Shown: piece after piece, positions 9,518 through 18,664 of the stretch
Position numbering within the stretch: the first letter of the stretch is position 1
Layout of the letters: each line of letters opens with the position of its first letter
Source of the DNA: Acherontichlamydia pituitae
GTDB lineage: Bacteria > Chlamydiota > Chlamydiia > Chlamydiales > Rhabdochlamydiaceae
Length of the DNA: 64,000 nt
NCBI GenBank assembly: GCA_019634675.1
Contig: JAHCAX010000008.1
Location: 1-64,000 of the forward strand
Direction of reading: 5' to 3'
The notes under the pieces: model-generated
Told to the model about the DNA's origin: nothing
Database searches by the model: none
Seen by the model: only the letters and a program-made list of their open reading frames with translations
Position numbers and translations under genes: made by a program

Positions 9518-11011
9518 TCACGATTCGACCCTCCATTGCTGCGCGCAACGAACTGCATGCTGCCAGTTCTTCATCAGGCGTTTCACCTCATTTTCAGGCA
9601 TGGTTGGCTGAAAGGTTTTTTCCATCTGCCAATAAGAGCTGATCTCGCTTAAGTCTTTCCAAAATCCCACCGCCAGTCCTGCAAGGAATGCGGCTCCTAA
9701 GGCCGTCAGCTCGGTCATTTTGGGCCTGACGACGGGAACGCGGAGCAGATCAGCTTGAAACTGCATGAGCAGAGGATCTTGGACGGCGCCACCGTCAACA
9801 CGGACCTGATCGATATGAATCCCTGAGTCGCTCTCCATTGCACGCAGCACATCGCTGACTTGGAATGCAGTTCCTTCAATGGCAGCTCTTGCAATGTGGC
9901 CGGCCATGGTCCCTCTGGTCAGTCCCATGATCATCCCTCGAGCGTAGGGATCCCAATAAGGAGCTCCCAAGCCTGTAAAAGCAGGAACGAAATAGACTCC
10001 ATTGTTATCTGCAACGGTTGCTGCCAGGCGTTGGATATCGCTTGAACTCTTGATCAAGTTGAAATTGTCGCGAAGCCATTGGACAACGGCTCCTCCGATA
10101 AAGACGCTGCCTTCCAAGGCATATTCCAGATTGCCCCTCACCTCGTAGGCAATTGTTGTGAGCAAGTTGTTCTTTGATTCGACAGGTTTGTTTCCTGTGT
10201 TCATCAGCATGAAGCAGCCGGTCCCGTAGGTTGTTTTGACCATTCCAGGCTTAAAGCATGCTTGGCCAAATAAAGCTGCCTGCTGGTCGCCTGCAATTCC
10301 AGCGATTGGAATCGGCGAAGAGAACAAAGAAGAGTTGGTCTCTCCATAGACTTCGCTGGAGCTTGCAACCCGAGGCAAAATCGAATCGGGGATATCGAGC
10401 AATTTTAAGATCTCTTCGTCCCAAGATTTGGTATGGATATTAAAGAGCATTGTGCGCGATGCGTTGCTCACATCGGTCACATGCTGCTTTCCTCCAGTCA
10501 GCTTCCAGACCAGCCAAGTGTCGATCGTTCCAAATGCCAGTTCGCCCCGCTTGGCTTTTTCTTTAGCGCCGGGGACTTGATTGAGGAGCCAATGGACCTT
10601 CGTTCCAGAAAAATAGGGATCGAGGAGCAGGCCGGTCTTCTGGCGGATCATCGCTTCGAGTCCTTTGTCCTTTAAGGATTGGCAAAGCTCTGTCGTCCGT
10701 CTATCCTGCCATACAATCGCATTGGCAATCGGCTGCCCGGTCTTTCTGTCCCAAATGACAGTCGTCTCGCGTTGGTTCGTGATCCCGATTGCAGCAATCT
10801 CATTCGGGGATGTGCCACTATGGGCAAGCACTTCTGAAGCGACTGAGGCCTGCGTCGACCAGATCTCTTGGGGATTGTGCTCCACCCAGCCGGGCATGGG
10901 GAAGATCTGGCGGAACTCTTTTTGGGCCTTAGCGGCCACTTCACCGCTATGATCGATCAGCATAGCCCGCGAACTCGTTGTCCCTTGGTCAAGCGCTAGG
11001 ATGTATTTCAT
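9518..11011 (-). CDS. glpK: Glycerol kinase
   Basis: The 497-residue protein starts with LALDQGTTSSRAMLID, the FGGY-kinase ATP-binding region. It contains GIAGDQQAALFGQ and, near the end, the GALGAAFLAG-type segment (LTALGAAFLAGLAVGFW). The length equals that of typical GlpK. It phosphorylates glycerol delivered by the divergently encoded GlpF, and GlpD oxidises the product. The start has AAGGGG 8 bases upstream. The gene diverges from glpF, leaving a 113-base control region. Confidence 0.95.
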   Translation of the reverse strand: MKYILALDQGTTSSRAMLIDHSGEVAAKAQKEFRQIFPMPGWVEHNPQEIWSTQASVASEVLAHSGTSPNEIAAIGITNQRETTVIWDRKTGQPIANAIVWQDRRTTELCQSLKDKGLEAMIRQKTGLLLDPYFSGTKVHWLLNQVPGAKEKAKRGELAFGTIDTWLVWKLTGGKQHVTDVSNASRTMLFNIHTKSWDEEILKLLDIPDSILPRVASSSEVYGETNSSLFSSPIPIAGIAGDQQAALFGQACFKPGMVKTTYGTGCFMLMNTGNKPVESKNNLLTTIAYEVRGNLEYALEGSVFIGGAVVQWLRDNFNLIKSSSDIQRLAATVADNNGVYFVPAFTGLGAPYWDPYARGMIMGLTRGTMAGHIARAAIEGTAFQVSDVLRAMESDSGIHIDQVRVDGGAVQDPLLMQFQADLLRVPVVRPKMTELTALGAAFLAGLAVGFWKDLSEISSYWQMEKTFQPTMPENEVKRLMKNWQHAVRCAQQWRVES

Positions 11012-11073
11012 GTAAAATGCCCCTTCAAGCTTACTTTCAGGGTCAAATGGGTTGCTGTCAACTTTTTTTGTGA

Positions 11074-11102
11074 TTGATCGGAAAAAGGATTTTCTCTAAA
11101 TC
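11074..11102 (+). promoter_or_regulatory. Probable promoter of glpF-SET
   Basis: TTGATC (11074-11079) and TAAATC (11097-11102) are 17 bases apart, about 23 bases before the chosen glpF start. The -35 element coincides with a possible TTG start of a longer glpF frame, which argues against using that longer start. Confidence 0.4.
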
Positions 11103-11124
11103 GAATGAAAAAAAGAGGGGATCT

Positions 11125-11853
11125 ATGAACATTTTTTTAGCTGAGCTCATCGGAACGATGTTGCTGATCTTGCTCGGAAATGGAGCTGTCGCGAATGTTC
11201 TTCTCGTGCGCTCTAAAGGTTACCATTCTGGTTGGATCGTGATCACTGCCGGCTGGGGATTTGCCGTTGCGATCGCCGTGTACACAACGGGGTGGATTAG
11301 CGGAGGGCACATCAATCCAGCGGTAACGCTTGGCTTGACGCTTGCCGGTAAAAGTCCCGTTGCCCTCATGCCGATCTACATCATCGCACAATTTTTAGGC
11401 GCTCTCCTCGGAGCCGTCCTTGTCTATCTCTGCTATCAGCCCCATTGGAAAATGACATTGGAGCCCCATCCTAAACTGCTCTGTTTTGCAACAGCGCCAG
11501 CGATTAGGCGTCCCTTTTGGAACTTCATCACCGAAGTGATCGGAACAGCAGTCCTGTTAATGGGGATTTTGGGAATCTTCAATGTGCATAATGGCATTGC
11601 TTCAGGAATGGGGCCGTATGCGGTCGGGATCCTCATTTTCAGCATTGGCCTATCCCTTGGAGGTCCTACCGGCTATGCGATCAATCCCGCTCGCGATCTT
11701 GGGCCTCGGTTAGCCCATTTTATGCTGCCGATCCCGGGTAAGGGGAGCTCCGATTGGAAATACGCATGGGTGCCTATCTTAGGACCTTTGGTCGGATCTG
11801 CCGTCGGCGTTTTTCTCTACCAACAGTTTGTCTCAAAATTATTGGCCCTGTAA
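11125..11853 (+). CDS. glpF: Glycerol facilitator (aquaglyceroporin, MIP family)
   Basis: The 242-residue membrane protein has both MIP signature loops: GGHINPAVTLGL in the first half and GYAINPARDLGPR in the second. The Asp after the second NPAR is typical of glycerol channels rather than water channels. About six hydrophobic segments are visible. The ATG at 11125 follows AGAGGGG at correct spacing. It imports glycerol for GlpK and GlpD. The SET-domain gene begins 10 bases after the stop codon, so the two may share a transcript. Confidence 0.93.
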   Translation: MNIFLAELIGTMLLILLGNGAVANVLLVRSKGYHSGWIVITAGWGFAVAIAVYTTGWISGGHINPAVTLGLTLAGKSPVALMPIYIIAQFLGALLGAVLVYLCYQPHWKMTLEPHPKLLCFATAPAIRRPFWNFITEVIGTAVLLMGILGIFNVHNGIASGMGPYAVGILIFSIGLSLGGPTGYAINPARDLGPRLAHFMLPIPGKGSSDWKYAWVPILGPLVGSAVGVFLYQQFVSKLLAL

Positions 11854-11862
11854 TATGGGTGG

Positions 11863-12492
11863 ATGACAATCCTCGTCCATTTACAAGAAGAACTTGAACC
11901 GTTTTCTGTTACCCCTTTGGAGTTTGAACAGCTCATGGGGGTAGCCTATCTTTCCCAGCTCGAGTTCGCTGCTTCATCGCTGTATGATCGGATCGATCGG
12001 CGCTGTATCAAAGAGGATCGGAAAAAGTGGATCGATCCCCGTCAAAAATGGCTGGGGAGCTATTACTCTCAAGAGATCAGAAAAGCAGCCCATCCCGATG
12101 TAACGATCCGGTGGATCAGCCCAGCCTTAGGGTATGGCGTATTTGCCAATCGGGCGATCCCTCGGCATGGCTACATCGGCGAGTACACAGGGATAGTCCG
12201 CAAACGGCACCTCTTTGGCAGACAGAAAAACCTCTACTGCTTTGATTATACGATCGGATATGGAAGACCGACGCCCTATGTGATCGATGCAGAAAAATAT
12301 GGGAACTTTTCCCGCTTTATCAATCACAGCGACCACCCTAATGTGGAATCGGCTTCGGTGCTCTGCGATGGGATCATGCACATGATCTTTTATGCATTGA
12401 CAGACATTGCGCAAGGGAGCCAGTTGTGCTGCAACTATGGGGCAAAGTATTGGGAAAAGAGGGAAAAACCTGTATTGGTTGGAGAAAATTAG
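11863..12492 (+). CDS. SET-domain protein lysine methyltransferase, chlamydial NUE type
   Basis: The 209-residue protein has a full SET domain from about residue 80. It includes GYGVFANRAIP (SAM-binding start), IGEYTGIV, the RFINHSDHPNVES knot motif and NYGAKYW near the end. The Cys usually seen in RFINHSC is Asp here. Chlamydial SET proteins (NUE, CT737 in C. trachomatis) are reported to be secreted and to methylate histones. The N-terminal 75 residues resemble no domain I know. Methylation of chlamydial histone-like proteins is an alternative role. It closely follows glpF, an odd neighbour for an effector. Confidence 0.85.
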   Translation: MTILVHLQEELEPFSVTPLEFEQLMGVAYLSQLEFAASSLYDRIDRRCIKEDRKKWIDPRQKWLGSYYSQEIRKAAHPDVTIRWISPALGYGVFANRAIPRHGYIGEYTGIVRKRHLFGRQKNLYCFDYTIGYGRPTPYVIDAEKYGNFSRFINHSDHPNVESASVLCDGIMHMIFYALTDIAQGSQLCCNYGAKYWEKREKPVLVGEN

Positions 12493-12498
12493 CAGAGA

Positions 12499-12520
12499 AG
12501 CCCTTTGCTGCCAAAGGGCT
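12499..12520. terminator. Hairpin between convergent SET and FKBP genes
   Basis: AGCCCTTTG, a 4-base loop and CAAAGGGCT form a perfect 9-bp stem lying between two convergent stop codons. Neither side has a strong T run, so a bidirectional terminator is plausible but not certain. Confidence 0.5.
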
Positions 12521-12534
12521 CCTCCCAATGGAGT

Positions 12535-13164
12535 TTATTCAGAGACGTTGATCCCTAAAAGTTCGATTTCAAAGACGAGAGCAGTATTAGGGCCGATCTC
12601 TGGGCCAAAACCGTTTTCGCCATATGCAAGATAGGGTGGAATATAGACTTCCCATTTGTCGCCGACTTGCATCAATTGAAGGACTTCCGACCAACCAGCA
12701 ATGACGCGGTTAAGAGGGAACAATACAGGCTGTCCTCGCTGATATGAGCTGTCGAAAACACGGCCGTCAATGAACGAGCCTCTGTAATGGATCTTGACGA
12801 CATCGAGCGGAGTGGGATGTATGCCTGTCCCGGAACTTTTCTGAAGAACTTTGTATTGCAGCCCAGAGCTAAGGGTCTCAACGCCCTCTTTTTCTTTATT
12901 CAGCAAGAGGAATGCTTCGCTCTTCTTCTTATTTTCTTCCGACATTTTCGCAACGAACTGCCTTTGCTGCATTTCGACCTGTTGACGCAGTGCGTTCAAG
13001 ATCGATTGGATCTCTTCAACTGCCAGTTTAGGGTCGTTATTGGCCAACCCGTCATGAAAACCGTTGTTTAAGCAGTCCATGTCCATGTCTGCAAACTGCT
13101 GCTTGAGATTCATTCCAGTTTGGAGACCTATGCAATAGCTAACTTTTTCCTTGGTCGATTTCAT
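12535..13164 (-). CDS. FKBP-type peptidyl-prolyl cis-trans isomerase (Mip/FklB-like)
   Basis: The 209-residue protein has an N-terminal helical dimerisation region of the Mip/FkpA type (KVSYCIGLQTGMNLKQQFAD, then a charged helix near residues 60-90). A C-terminal FKBP domain follows, from about residue 95 (VKIHYRGSFIDGRVFDSS, VIAGWSEVLQLMQVGDKW, PPYLAYGENG). No signal peptide is visible, so it is more like cytoplasmic FklB than surface Mip. It probably assists protein folding. Confidence 0.92.
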   Translation of the reverse strand: MKSTKEKVSYCIGLQTGMNLKQQFADMDMDCLNNGFHDGLANNDPKLAVEEIQSILNALRQQVEMQQRQFVAKMSEENKKKSEAFLLLNKEKEGVETLSSGLQYKVLQKSSGTGIHPTPLDVVKIHYRGSFIDGRVFDSSYQRGQPVLFPLNRVIAGWSEVLQLMQVGDKWEVYIPPYLAYGENGFGPEIGPNTALVFEIELLGINVSE

Positions 13165-13327
13165 CTTTTACCTCTGTTAATTGGAAAAAACTGTTATACC
13201 TTATAGACAATTGAGGGACAAGAAGTTTTCAAGGGCCTTCTCGAGCAGGCCGTATTCCTGGAAATAGTGTAAATAATCTTTTTCTTGATTAATTCTTTGT
13301 GATTTAATTATCATATTTGTTTTTCTT

Positions 13328-13355
13328 TTGATGTTGTGTTGGTGTTTTTTATTAT
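13328..13355 (+). promoter_or_regulatory. Candidate promoter of the 162-residue unknown gene
   Basis: TTGATG (13328-13333) and TATTAT (13350-13355) are 16 bases apart in AT-rich DNA. An AGGGGG ribosome-binding site lies directly before the ATG at 13382. Confidence 0.45.
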
Positions 13356-13381
13356 ATGTAAAAAGAAAAGAATAGGGGGTT

Positions 13382-13870
13382 ATGAGTTCTTCAATTCCAA
13401 ATTCTGAAAACAATCAAGCTTACGATCCGATCGAACAATTCCGTTGGTTCAATAACCAGGAAAATACGCAAGGCCACCTAACCGGGCTCCGTCAAGAAGT
13501 TCCCTTCGAACGCTGGTTCTACCATTACGCTGTAGTGCAAAATATTTCGGATGCAGAGATCTCTGAAAAAGTGAAAGCGCGTGCTTGGGCGGCTGTCTCT
13601 TTAGGAGAGAGTTTTCTTCGCTCCATTATCGAGCTGGCAAGCTATGCCTTTTCCAAAATTTTCTGCCAAGCAAACGCTGATGTGCAACAAGACGTTTTGC
13701 ATGCGCAGTTCAACAGCATTTACTATAGCTTTAAAGCGATCCTCTCACCAGAAGACGCTATCAAGATGGCTGTCTCTTCCGACCCTTCCGATGAAAACCA
13801 CCTTCCGCGCATTGGCTCTCTCTTTGGCGACTGGCGATGGGGGACTGCTTACTACGGGGAAAGAGTTTAA
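13382..13870 (+). CDS. Unknown 162-residue protein
   Basis: I do not recognise a family. The gene has a strong ribosome-binding site (AATAGGGGG) and a plausible promoter. The protein has no signal peptide. It contains a helical central part with an amphipathic or weakly hydrophobic stretch (SFLRSIIELASYAFSKIFC, about residues 79-97). The last 30 residues (DENHLPRIGSLFGDWRWG) are polar. It sits 52 bases before the next unknown gene and may be co-transcribed with it. Confidence 0.65.
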   Translation: MSSSIPNSENNQAYDPIEQFRWFNNQENTQGHLTGLRQEVPFERWFYHYAVVQNISDAEISEKVKARAWAAVSLGESFLRSIIELASYAFSKIFCQANADVQQDVLHAQFNSIYYSFKAILSPEDAIKMAVSSDPSDENHLPRIGSLFGDWRWGTAYYGERV

Positions 13871-13922
13871 CGCCTATTACGTTGAGTCTGTTGCATAGAA
13901 CAACCAATTTTTGAGTCAAGAT

Positions 13923-14984
13923 ATGTCATTGCAAGTTGCTGGAGCAAGTCCGGTTGCCATACAGAGCACCGCAGAGGATTCTAACTGCTTAACTCATATT
14001 GCCACGCCTTGGAACTGCGAAGGAGACACAATCAATAAGATCGCTGCCTGGGCTGGTTTCTTCTTTGTGGGGTGGATCTATCATCCCATCTGTGCGATCA
14101 GCCATTGCTACACACAGATCTGCGAATGGGCATTCGATGTGTTGAAGATCAATCGTGTCGCGGAAGAGATCTTCTATTCCGATCCGATCTCGCAAACCTT
14201 ATCAAGCTTCAATAATGCTAGAGTGGGCGGCCAAGTCAACGGGATTTATGTAACGACGAACGAATCGCGTCTGGAGGCTTCCCGGCAGTTGTATGCTGAC
14301 CATCCTCGGGTGGACGGCGATCTTCAGACTATCCACATCGGATGTGCGACATGGCACAATCTGGATATCATTTGCGCTCGTCGATCAACGTATGGACTGA
14401 TCGTCGACTTCAATCCTAAAAATGCCGAGTTCATGAGAAAGACGGTCGAGATGGTCAACGCATGTGAATCCCGGGAAAGATTTATCCGTTCCATGGTCGA
14501 TTACCTGAACTCTCTATCAGGCAGGGAACGGGATTTGTTCTTTCATTCCGATCAGCGGGGGCTTCCAACCGAGCGGATCGAAAGGGAGCTTGAGCGGGAG
14601 GGGAGCTGGCTTCAAACGGAAGAGAACTATCTCTATATTAAGCAGCAATTGGCCGCAAGGGATAGGCTTGTTGCGATTACTGAAGATATGACGCATGACG
14701 AGGTGTTTGCCAACATCAGAAGATTTCTCAACAATAGCCATATTGCTATCGATACTCTCTATGTTAGCAACATCTGCAACTTCATGAACACCCCTGGCGA
14801 TAGAGGCGCATTTGCCAGATCGGTGAGCCATCTGCTCAATAACGACACCCTCTTCATTAATTGTCCGCGGCAAATAGAGCGCAATTCTTCCAATGAAACG
14901 TTGCTAGTTCAGAGAGTGTTTCCTGGGAGAGAGATCTTGGCTAGGGCCTTTGATTTCAACCAACTATTTGAAGTCAGAGCTTGA
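13923..14984 (+). CDS. Unknown protein with a possible methyltransferase-like core
   Basis: The 353-residue protein has an N-terminal hydrophobic segment (KIAAWAGFFFVGWIYHPICA, about residues 38-57). It then has a region containing IHIGCATWHNLDIICARRS and YGLIVDFNPKNAEFM. Its arrangement, a strand-loop followed by an acidic strand end, resembles a SAM-dependent methyltransferase fold. Later TLYVSNICNFM and TLFINCPRQ look like further core strands. This is fold-level impression only. I chose the ATG at 13923; a TTG 12 bases earlier is in frame. No clear Shine-Dalgarno site is seen for either. Confidence 0.65.
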   Translation: MSLQVAGASPVAIQSTAEDSNCLTHIATPWNCEGDTINKIAAWAGFFFVGWIYHPICAISHCYTQICEWAFDVLKINRVAEEIFYSDPISQTLSSFNNARVGGQVNGIYVTTNESRLEASRQLYADHPRVDGDLQTIHIGCATWHNLDIICARRSTYGLIVDFNPKNAEFMRKTVEMVNACESRERFIRSMVDYLNSLSGRERDLFFHSDQRGLPTERIERELEREGSWLQTEENYLYIKQQLAARDRLVAITEDMTHDEVFANIRRFLNNSHIAIDTLYVSNICNFMNTPGDRGAFARSVSHLLNNDTLFINCPRQIERNSSNETLLVQRVFPGREILARAFDFNQLFEVRA

Positions 14985-15095
14985 AGAGCCTCCTTGCCAA
15001 ATTCCCAATTTTTCAAGCTGTTTCGATATGAAAACTAAACCATTTCCATTTAGCACTTTTCGTGCTAGAATTTTGCTAAAAAAATTAGGTTCAAG

Positions 15096-15944
15096 ATGAA
15101 AACGATTGCAAAGAGCCAAGCTCCTGTTATTGAGCTCTTAAAGGAGCTTTCTCCTGATAGTTCAAATAATACGTTGCGCTCCTGGATCGAGAAAGGGAGG
15201 GTCATGGTTGCCGGTAAAGTGGTCAACCGGAGCACCCATCCTGTGTTGGCAGGGCAGGAAGTTTCTGTTGGGCCGCGCGTGCAATTTGCCCGAGGCGACA
15301 TCAAAATTTTATTTGAAGATGATCATATCGTCGTATTAGAGAAGCCGGAAGGGCTGCTCAGCGTTGCAACCGATTTTCACGATGAATACACAGCGCATAC
15401 GATTTTAAAGCGTCGGCGCCATCCTGGCCGCGTCTTCCCCGTTCATCGCCTTGACCGGGAAACTTCCGGCGTCATGATCTTTGCTTATACAGAAGCTGCC
15501 CGTGACTCATTAAAAGAGCAGTTTGAAAAACGCTTGATCGAGAAGATCTACATTGCAATTGTTGAAGGAAAAGTGGCTGCAAAAACGGGAACTTGGGAGA
15601 GCTATCTTAAGGAAGATGGAAACTTCTTTGTTTCCTCTACCCGCTCAGAAAAGATGGGAAAGCTGGCAATCAGCCACTATGAGGTCATTGCTCAAAATTC
15701 ACGCTATACAAGTTTAAAGGTCAAACTGCAGACAGGGAGGAAAAATCAGTTGCGCGTCCATTGCAGCGAAGCGGGATTTCCCATTGTTGGCGATAAGAAG
15801 TATGGCGCATCTTCTAATCCGATTAAAAGGCTATGCCTGCATGCGCACAGTGTTGCATTCGACCATCCCGTCCTTGGCAAAAGGATGCGCTTTGAGATCC
15901 CCTTGCCAGATGATTTTCAGCGCATCGTTCAATTTGAACTATAG
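15096..15944 (+). CDS. RluA-family 23S rRNA pseudouridine synthase
   Basis: The 282-residue protein has an S4-like RNA-binding region (residues 20-65, NNTLRSWIEKGRVMVAGKVV). The RluA catalytic domain follows, with the HRLDRETSGVMIFA motif containing the catalytic Asp. Downstream VKLQTGRKNQLRVHCSEAGF matches the conserved TGRxHQIRxH segment with Asn in place of His. It most resembles RluD/RluC. The gene stands alone. Confidence 0.92.
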   Translation: MKTIAKSQAPVIELLKELSPDSSNNTLRSWIEKGRVMVAGKVVNRSTHPVLAGQEVSVGPRVQFARGDIKILFEDDHIVVLEKPEGLLSVATDFHDEYTAHTILKRRRHPGRVFPVHRLDRETSGVMIFAYTEAARDSLKEQFEKRLIEKIYIAIVEGKVAAKTGTWESYLKEDGNFFVSSTRSEKMGKLAISHYEVIAQNSRYTSLKVKLQTGRKNQLRVHCSEAGFPIVGDKKYGASSNPIKRLCLHAHSVAFDHPVLGKRMRFEIPLPDDFQRIVQFEL

Positions 15945-15970
15945 AGGAAGCTGCAAAACTGCCTCTCTAT

Positions 15971-16177
15971 TAACCCAACTTGTCCCTTACCCTCTCTTAG
16001 GCGCGTTGCGAGATAGGTGATATGCAAGAGTCTTGTTGCTCCATAGACTGGCTGCGAAGCACAATCTACTGCGCTTTACTCCTTGCCCAGGTCTAAAGGA
16101 CCTGCGGTTCGTCGTAAATCTTGTATCTTGTACTTCTCGCTCAGTCTATAGGGCAAGGTAGGGAACAAGTTGGGTTA
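15971..16177. repeat. MITE-like element with AACCCAACTTG terminal inverted repeats
   Basis: The left end (15972-15991) and the reverse complement of the right end (16157-16176) agree over 20 bases with two mismatches, and one further base pairs at each edge. The 207-bp element nearly fills the gap between rluA and the LRR gene and abuts the LRR gene's stop codon. An internal stretch (TGTATCTTGTACTTCTCGCT) reappears, inverted and with a 3-base insertion, near the right end of the element at 18665-18916. No open frame of note lies inside. Confidence 0.7.
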
Positions 16178-18472
16178 TTAACGAGGATGGACAATCCCAA
16201 TTTCATCTAAGAACAAGATCAGGCCGGGATAGGTGAAATTTCCGCCGTCGATGACGGCAAATCCCTCAGGTTCCTCTGACACTAGCGGACTCAATTTTTC
16301 GAGGTCGAATCTATTGCTTGCCCAGCTCAAGATCTGGTTGCGCAACCCCTTATGGTTGCCATGGTAAGTTCTGAGGTCGTTTAATAGGTATTCCATAGGT
16401 TTGTATTCTTCCCAGAACTTTGCCCTAACTAGGGATATTTTACCGGAAAGATCGTGGACAAGTCCTGAAAATCGAGCGCCGGATTCATAGATCTCTCCAT
16501 TCTGTCCAACCTCTTGCGCAATGAGTTTTGCGACGTCCCTTTCGATATCTGTTGCATGCTCTTCTCGCGGGAGTTCTTTGGCAATGATCTGTTTCAAAAG
16601 GCTGTTCCGATATTTGCAAAGGGCAAGGGCGGTAAACTGGAGCAGTTTCATTTGATTGCCGTTTGAATTTTGGCCAAGATCGCCTTCTGCGACAATATCG
16701 AGCACCAATGTTTCCAGTTGCGAGAGCATTTGATCGACACAATCTGAATCGGCATCGATAATGCCATAGTATGCTCTACGGAACTGTTCCTTTAATATTG
16801 TTTCCTGGTTGCTGCCAATGGATGCTTTTGGACGCTGGGCAGTGAAATAGGAGGCCAAAAGGCCCATCAACCGGTTGGCAACTGCAGTGTGTGCGTCTTC
16901 CGCTTGCTCATCAAGATGCCTGCTAATGATTTCTTCAAATTGCGCTCTGCTAGGTTCTGCGAATGGAATCCCAGCCCAGTCGATAAAGCTGGACAGTTCC
17001 ACTAAGGAGTATTCGGTATTCCCATCAGTATATTGCTTCACTAATTGGTCTAGGTCAAAACTTAGGACTTTTGAACTTAAAGAGAATTGTTGGATTAAAG
17101 CGCGGAAGGGATTGTGATTGCTTTGGGCAAGTGTTTGTAGGGAATACAGCCGTTTTAGAACATCAGAATCAATTTCTGAGAAATCTTCGGATGGCTGGCT
17201 GGAGGATGCTGAACAAGATTGAAAGATATCGATTTTTGGCGGAGAGCTCCTTTGAACTAGCCGCTCCAATACGGAATGCTCGAAGGATGGGTTATAGGCA
17301 AGATAGAGATGGGTGAGTGCCTGCAAATCGACGATCGATGAAGGCAGCACAGTAAAGTTGCAGCGGTCCAACTTAAGAATTTTCAGACTGGCTAATTGGC
17401 AGATCGAATCGGGGAGCAGGCTGAGGTTAGGGTTTCGGGAAAGGTCTAAGTGGACAAGAGATCTTAAGGCTCTCAATGAATCAGGAAGAATAATGAGATT
17501 GCAATCGGAGGCCCTGAGCTCTTGAAGCCTTGAGACAAACGGCTCGAGATGAAAGATGTCTGGTAAAGAATAGAAGACGGCATCGCTTAAGTCTAAGACC
17601 GTTTGGCGAGGATTATTGATAAAATGGACGATCGCTTCTTTTGCATGGGGATCAGGGTTCCAGCAGCTCCATTCATTAAACCATTCGTTGATCAATGTAT
17701 CCATTTCAATAGAGAGGTGTCCTAAATGTTCGTCAAGGATGCTCAAAACCTGGAAAGCGTAAACACTGTCGAATTTTGGGATATCCAGAAGGTCCTCAAG
17801 TTCGGTTTTGATTTGCCCATTGCCAGTTCTGATTTGATCTGCAAAATGATCCACGATCCTACAGATAGCTTGGCGTAGCGCCGGGATCGAATCAAGCGCG
17901 TGGGTTTCGCCGAAATGAGCTTCTGGAGGGCGCTCGGCAATGTCCCAGATATTCCAAAAAAGGGTTTGCTTCAGATCATTGGGAAGAGAGCGGATCGTTT
18001 CAGCGGCCTCTTCCTGGCTGCTTCCTTCTTCGAGAAGGAGCAAACTGAGAAGCTTTCCATAGGGAGTTCGATCATGATAAAAAGAAAAGGCGGGTCGATC
18101 TGCTACAAGAGAGAGCTCCTGCAATAATTGTCCGGTTAAATGGCCGTTGTATGCATAGGCGATGTGCCGTCGATCAGGACTTGCCAGTTGAGTGTAGGCA
18201 TCCCGTGCAATATTGGTAATAGCTCTTAGAAGGATGGCGCGGTTATCGAGAACATGGATTTCGCCATAGTTGCTTTCTGGAGGCCGGTGATTGAGGTTCC
18301 ATACATTCCAAAAGAGCTTATCCCTGACTTCTTTCGGCAGTGCATTGATCTGTTCGCGACTCTCTGAAATGGAATCGGAGCTTGAATGTGCAAAAAGCTC
18401 ATAAAGCATAGGGTAGGGGTTATTAAAACTGGAAGTCTGAGTTAAACTGCTTGGAGTGGAGAATGTCGACAT
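16178..18472 (-). CDS. Leucine-rich-repeat protein with two N-terminal WxG modules
   Basis: The 764-residue protein has no signal peptide. Two copies of the WxG module are near residues 42-85 (LFWNVWNLNHRPPESNYG) and 160-203 (LFWNIWDIAERPPEAHFG), each ending GExHxLD. Residues about 300-410 are leucine-rich repeats of the type LxxLxxLDLSxNxxLxxLPxSI. The remaining 350 residues look helical and unknown. LRR proteins of environmental chlamydiae are often suspected effectors, which is an inference here. The MITE-like element abuts its 3' end and a second related element lies 190 bases upstream. Confidence 0.85.
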   Translation of the reverse strand: MSTFSTPSSLTQTSSFNNPYPMLYELFAHSSSDSISESREQINALPKEVRDKLFWNVWNLNHRPPESNYGEIHVLDNRAILLRAITNIARDAYTQLASPDRRHIAYAYNGHLTGQLLQELSLVADRPAFSFYHDRTPYGKLLSLLLLEEGSSQEEAAETIRSLPNDLKQTLFWNIWDIAERPPEAHFGETHALDSIPALRQAICRIVDHFADQIRTGNGQIKTELEDLLDIPKFDSVYAFQVLSILDEHLGHLSIEMDTLINEWFNEWSCWNPDPHAKEAIVHFINNPRQTVLDLSDAVFYSLPDIFHLEPFVSRLQELRASDCNLIILPDSLRALRSLVHLDLSRNPNLSLLPDSICQLASLKILKLDRCNFTVLPSSIVDLQALTHLYLAYNPSFEHSVLERLVQRSSPPKIDIFQSCSASSSQPSEDFSEIDSDVLKRLYSLQTLAQSNHNPFRALIQQFSLSSKVLSFDLDQLVKQYTDGNTEYSLVELSSFIDWAGIPFAEPSRAQFEEIISRHLDEQAEDAHTAVANRLMGLLASYFTAQRPKASIGSNQETILKEQFRRAYYGIIDADSDCVDQMLSQLETLVLDIVAEGDLGQNSNGNQMKLLQFTALALCKYRNSLLKQIIAKELPREEHATDIERDVAKLIAQEVGQNGEIYESGARFSGLVHDLSGKISLVRAKFWEEYKPMEYLLNDLRTYHGNHKGLRNQILSWASNRFDLEKLSPLVSEEPEGFAVIDGGNFTYPGLILFLDEIGIVHPR

Positions 18473-18664
18473 AGAAGAAACTCGAGTAAAAGATTTTGTT
18501 TTGCAAGTTTTTAATGTGTAATGTAATAACAGTCTATCATAAATATGAGATAAATTAAATGTGTAAATATTTTATTATTATAAATTTAATTTTTTAATAA
18601 CTACGTGATGTATATCCAATAATAATCTGGTCTCGGCGAGAACAGGATTATGAGGAAGATTAAT

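Noticed and set aside
11012..11061. TTGACA on the minus strand as the glpK promoter
   Set aside because: The -35 at 11056-11061 has no acceptable -10 at the right distance, so it was not annotated.
11074..11124. A longer glpF beginning with TTG
   Set aside because: The TTG coincides with the probable -35 element, and the ATG at 11125 has a strong AGAGGGG site.
13201..13413. A 70-codon minus-strand frame
   Set aside because: It overlaps the promoter and start of the plus-strand gene at 13382, is AT-rich and has no recognisable motif or ribosome-binding site.
13382..14984. Possible frameshift joining the 162-residue and 353-residue genes
   Set aside because: The shifted frame ends at 13898, before the second gene begins, and the two proteins show no sign of forming one domain. 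Two separate genes explain the data.
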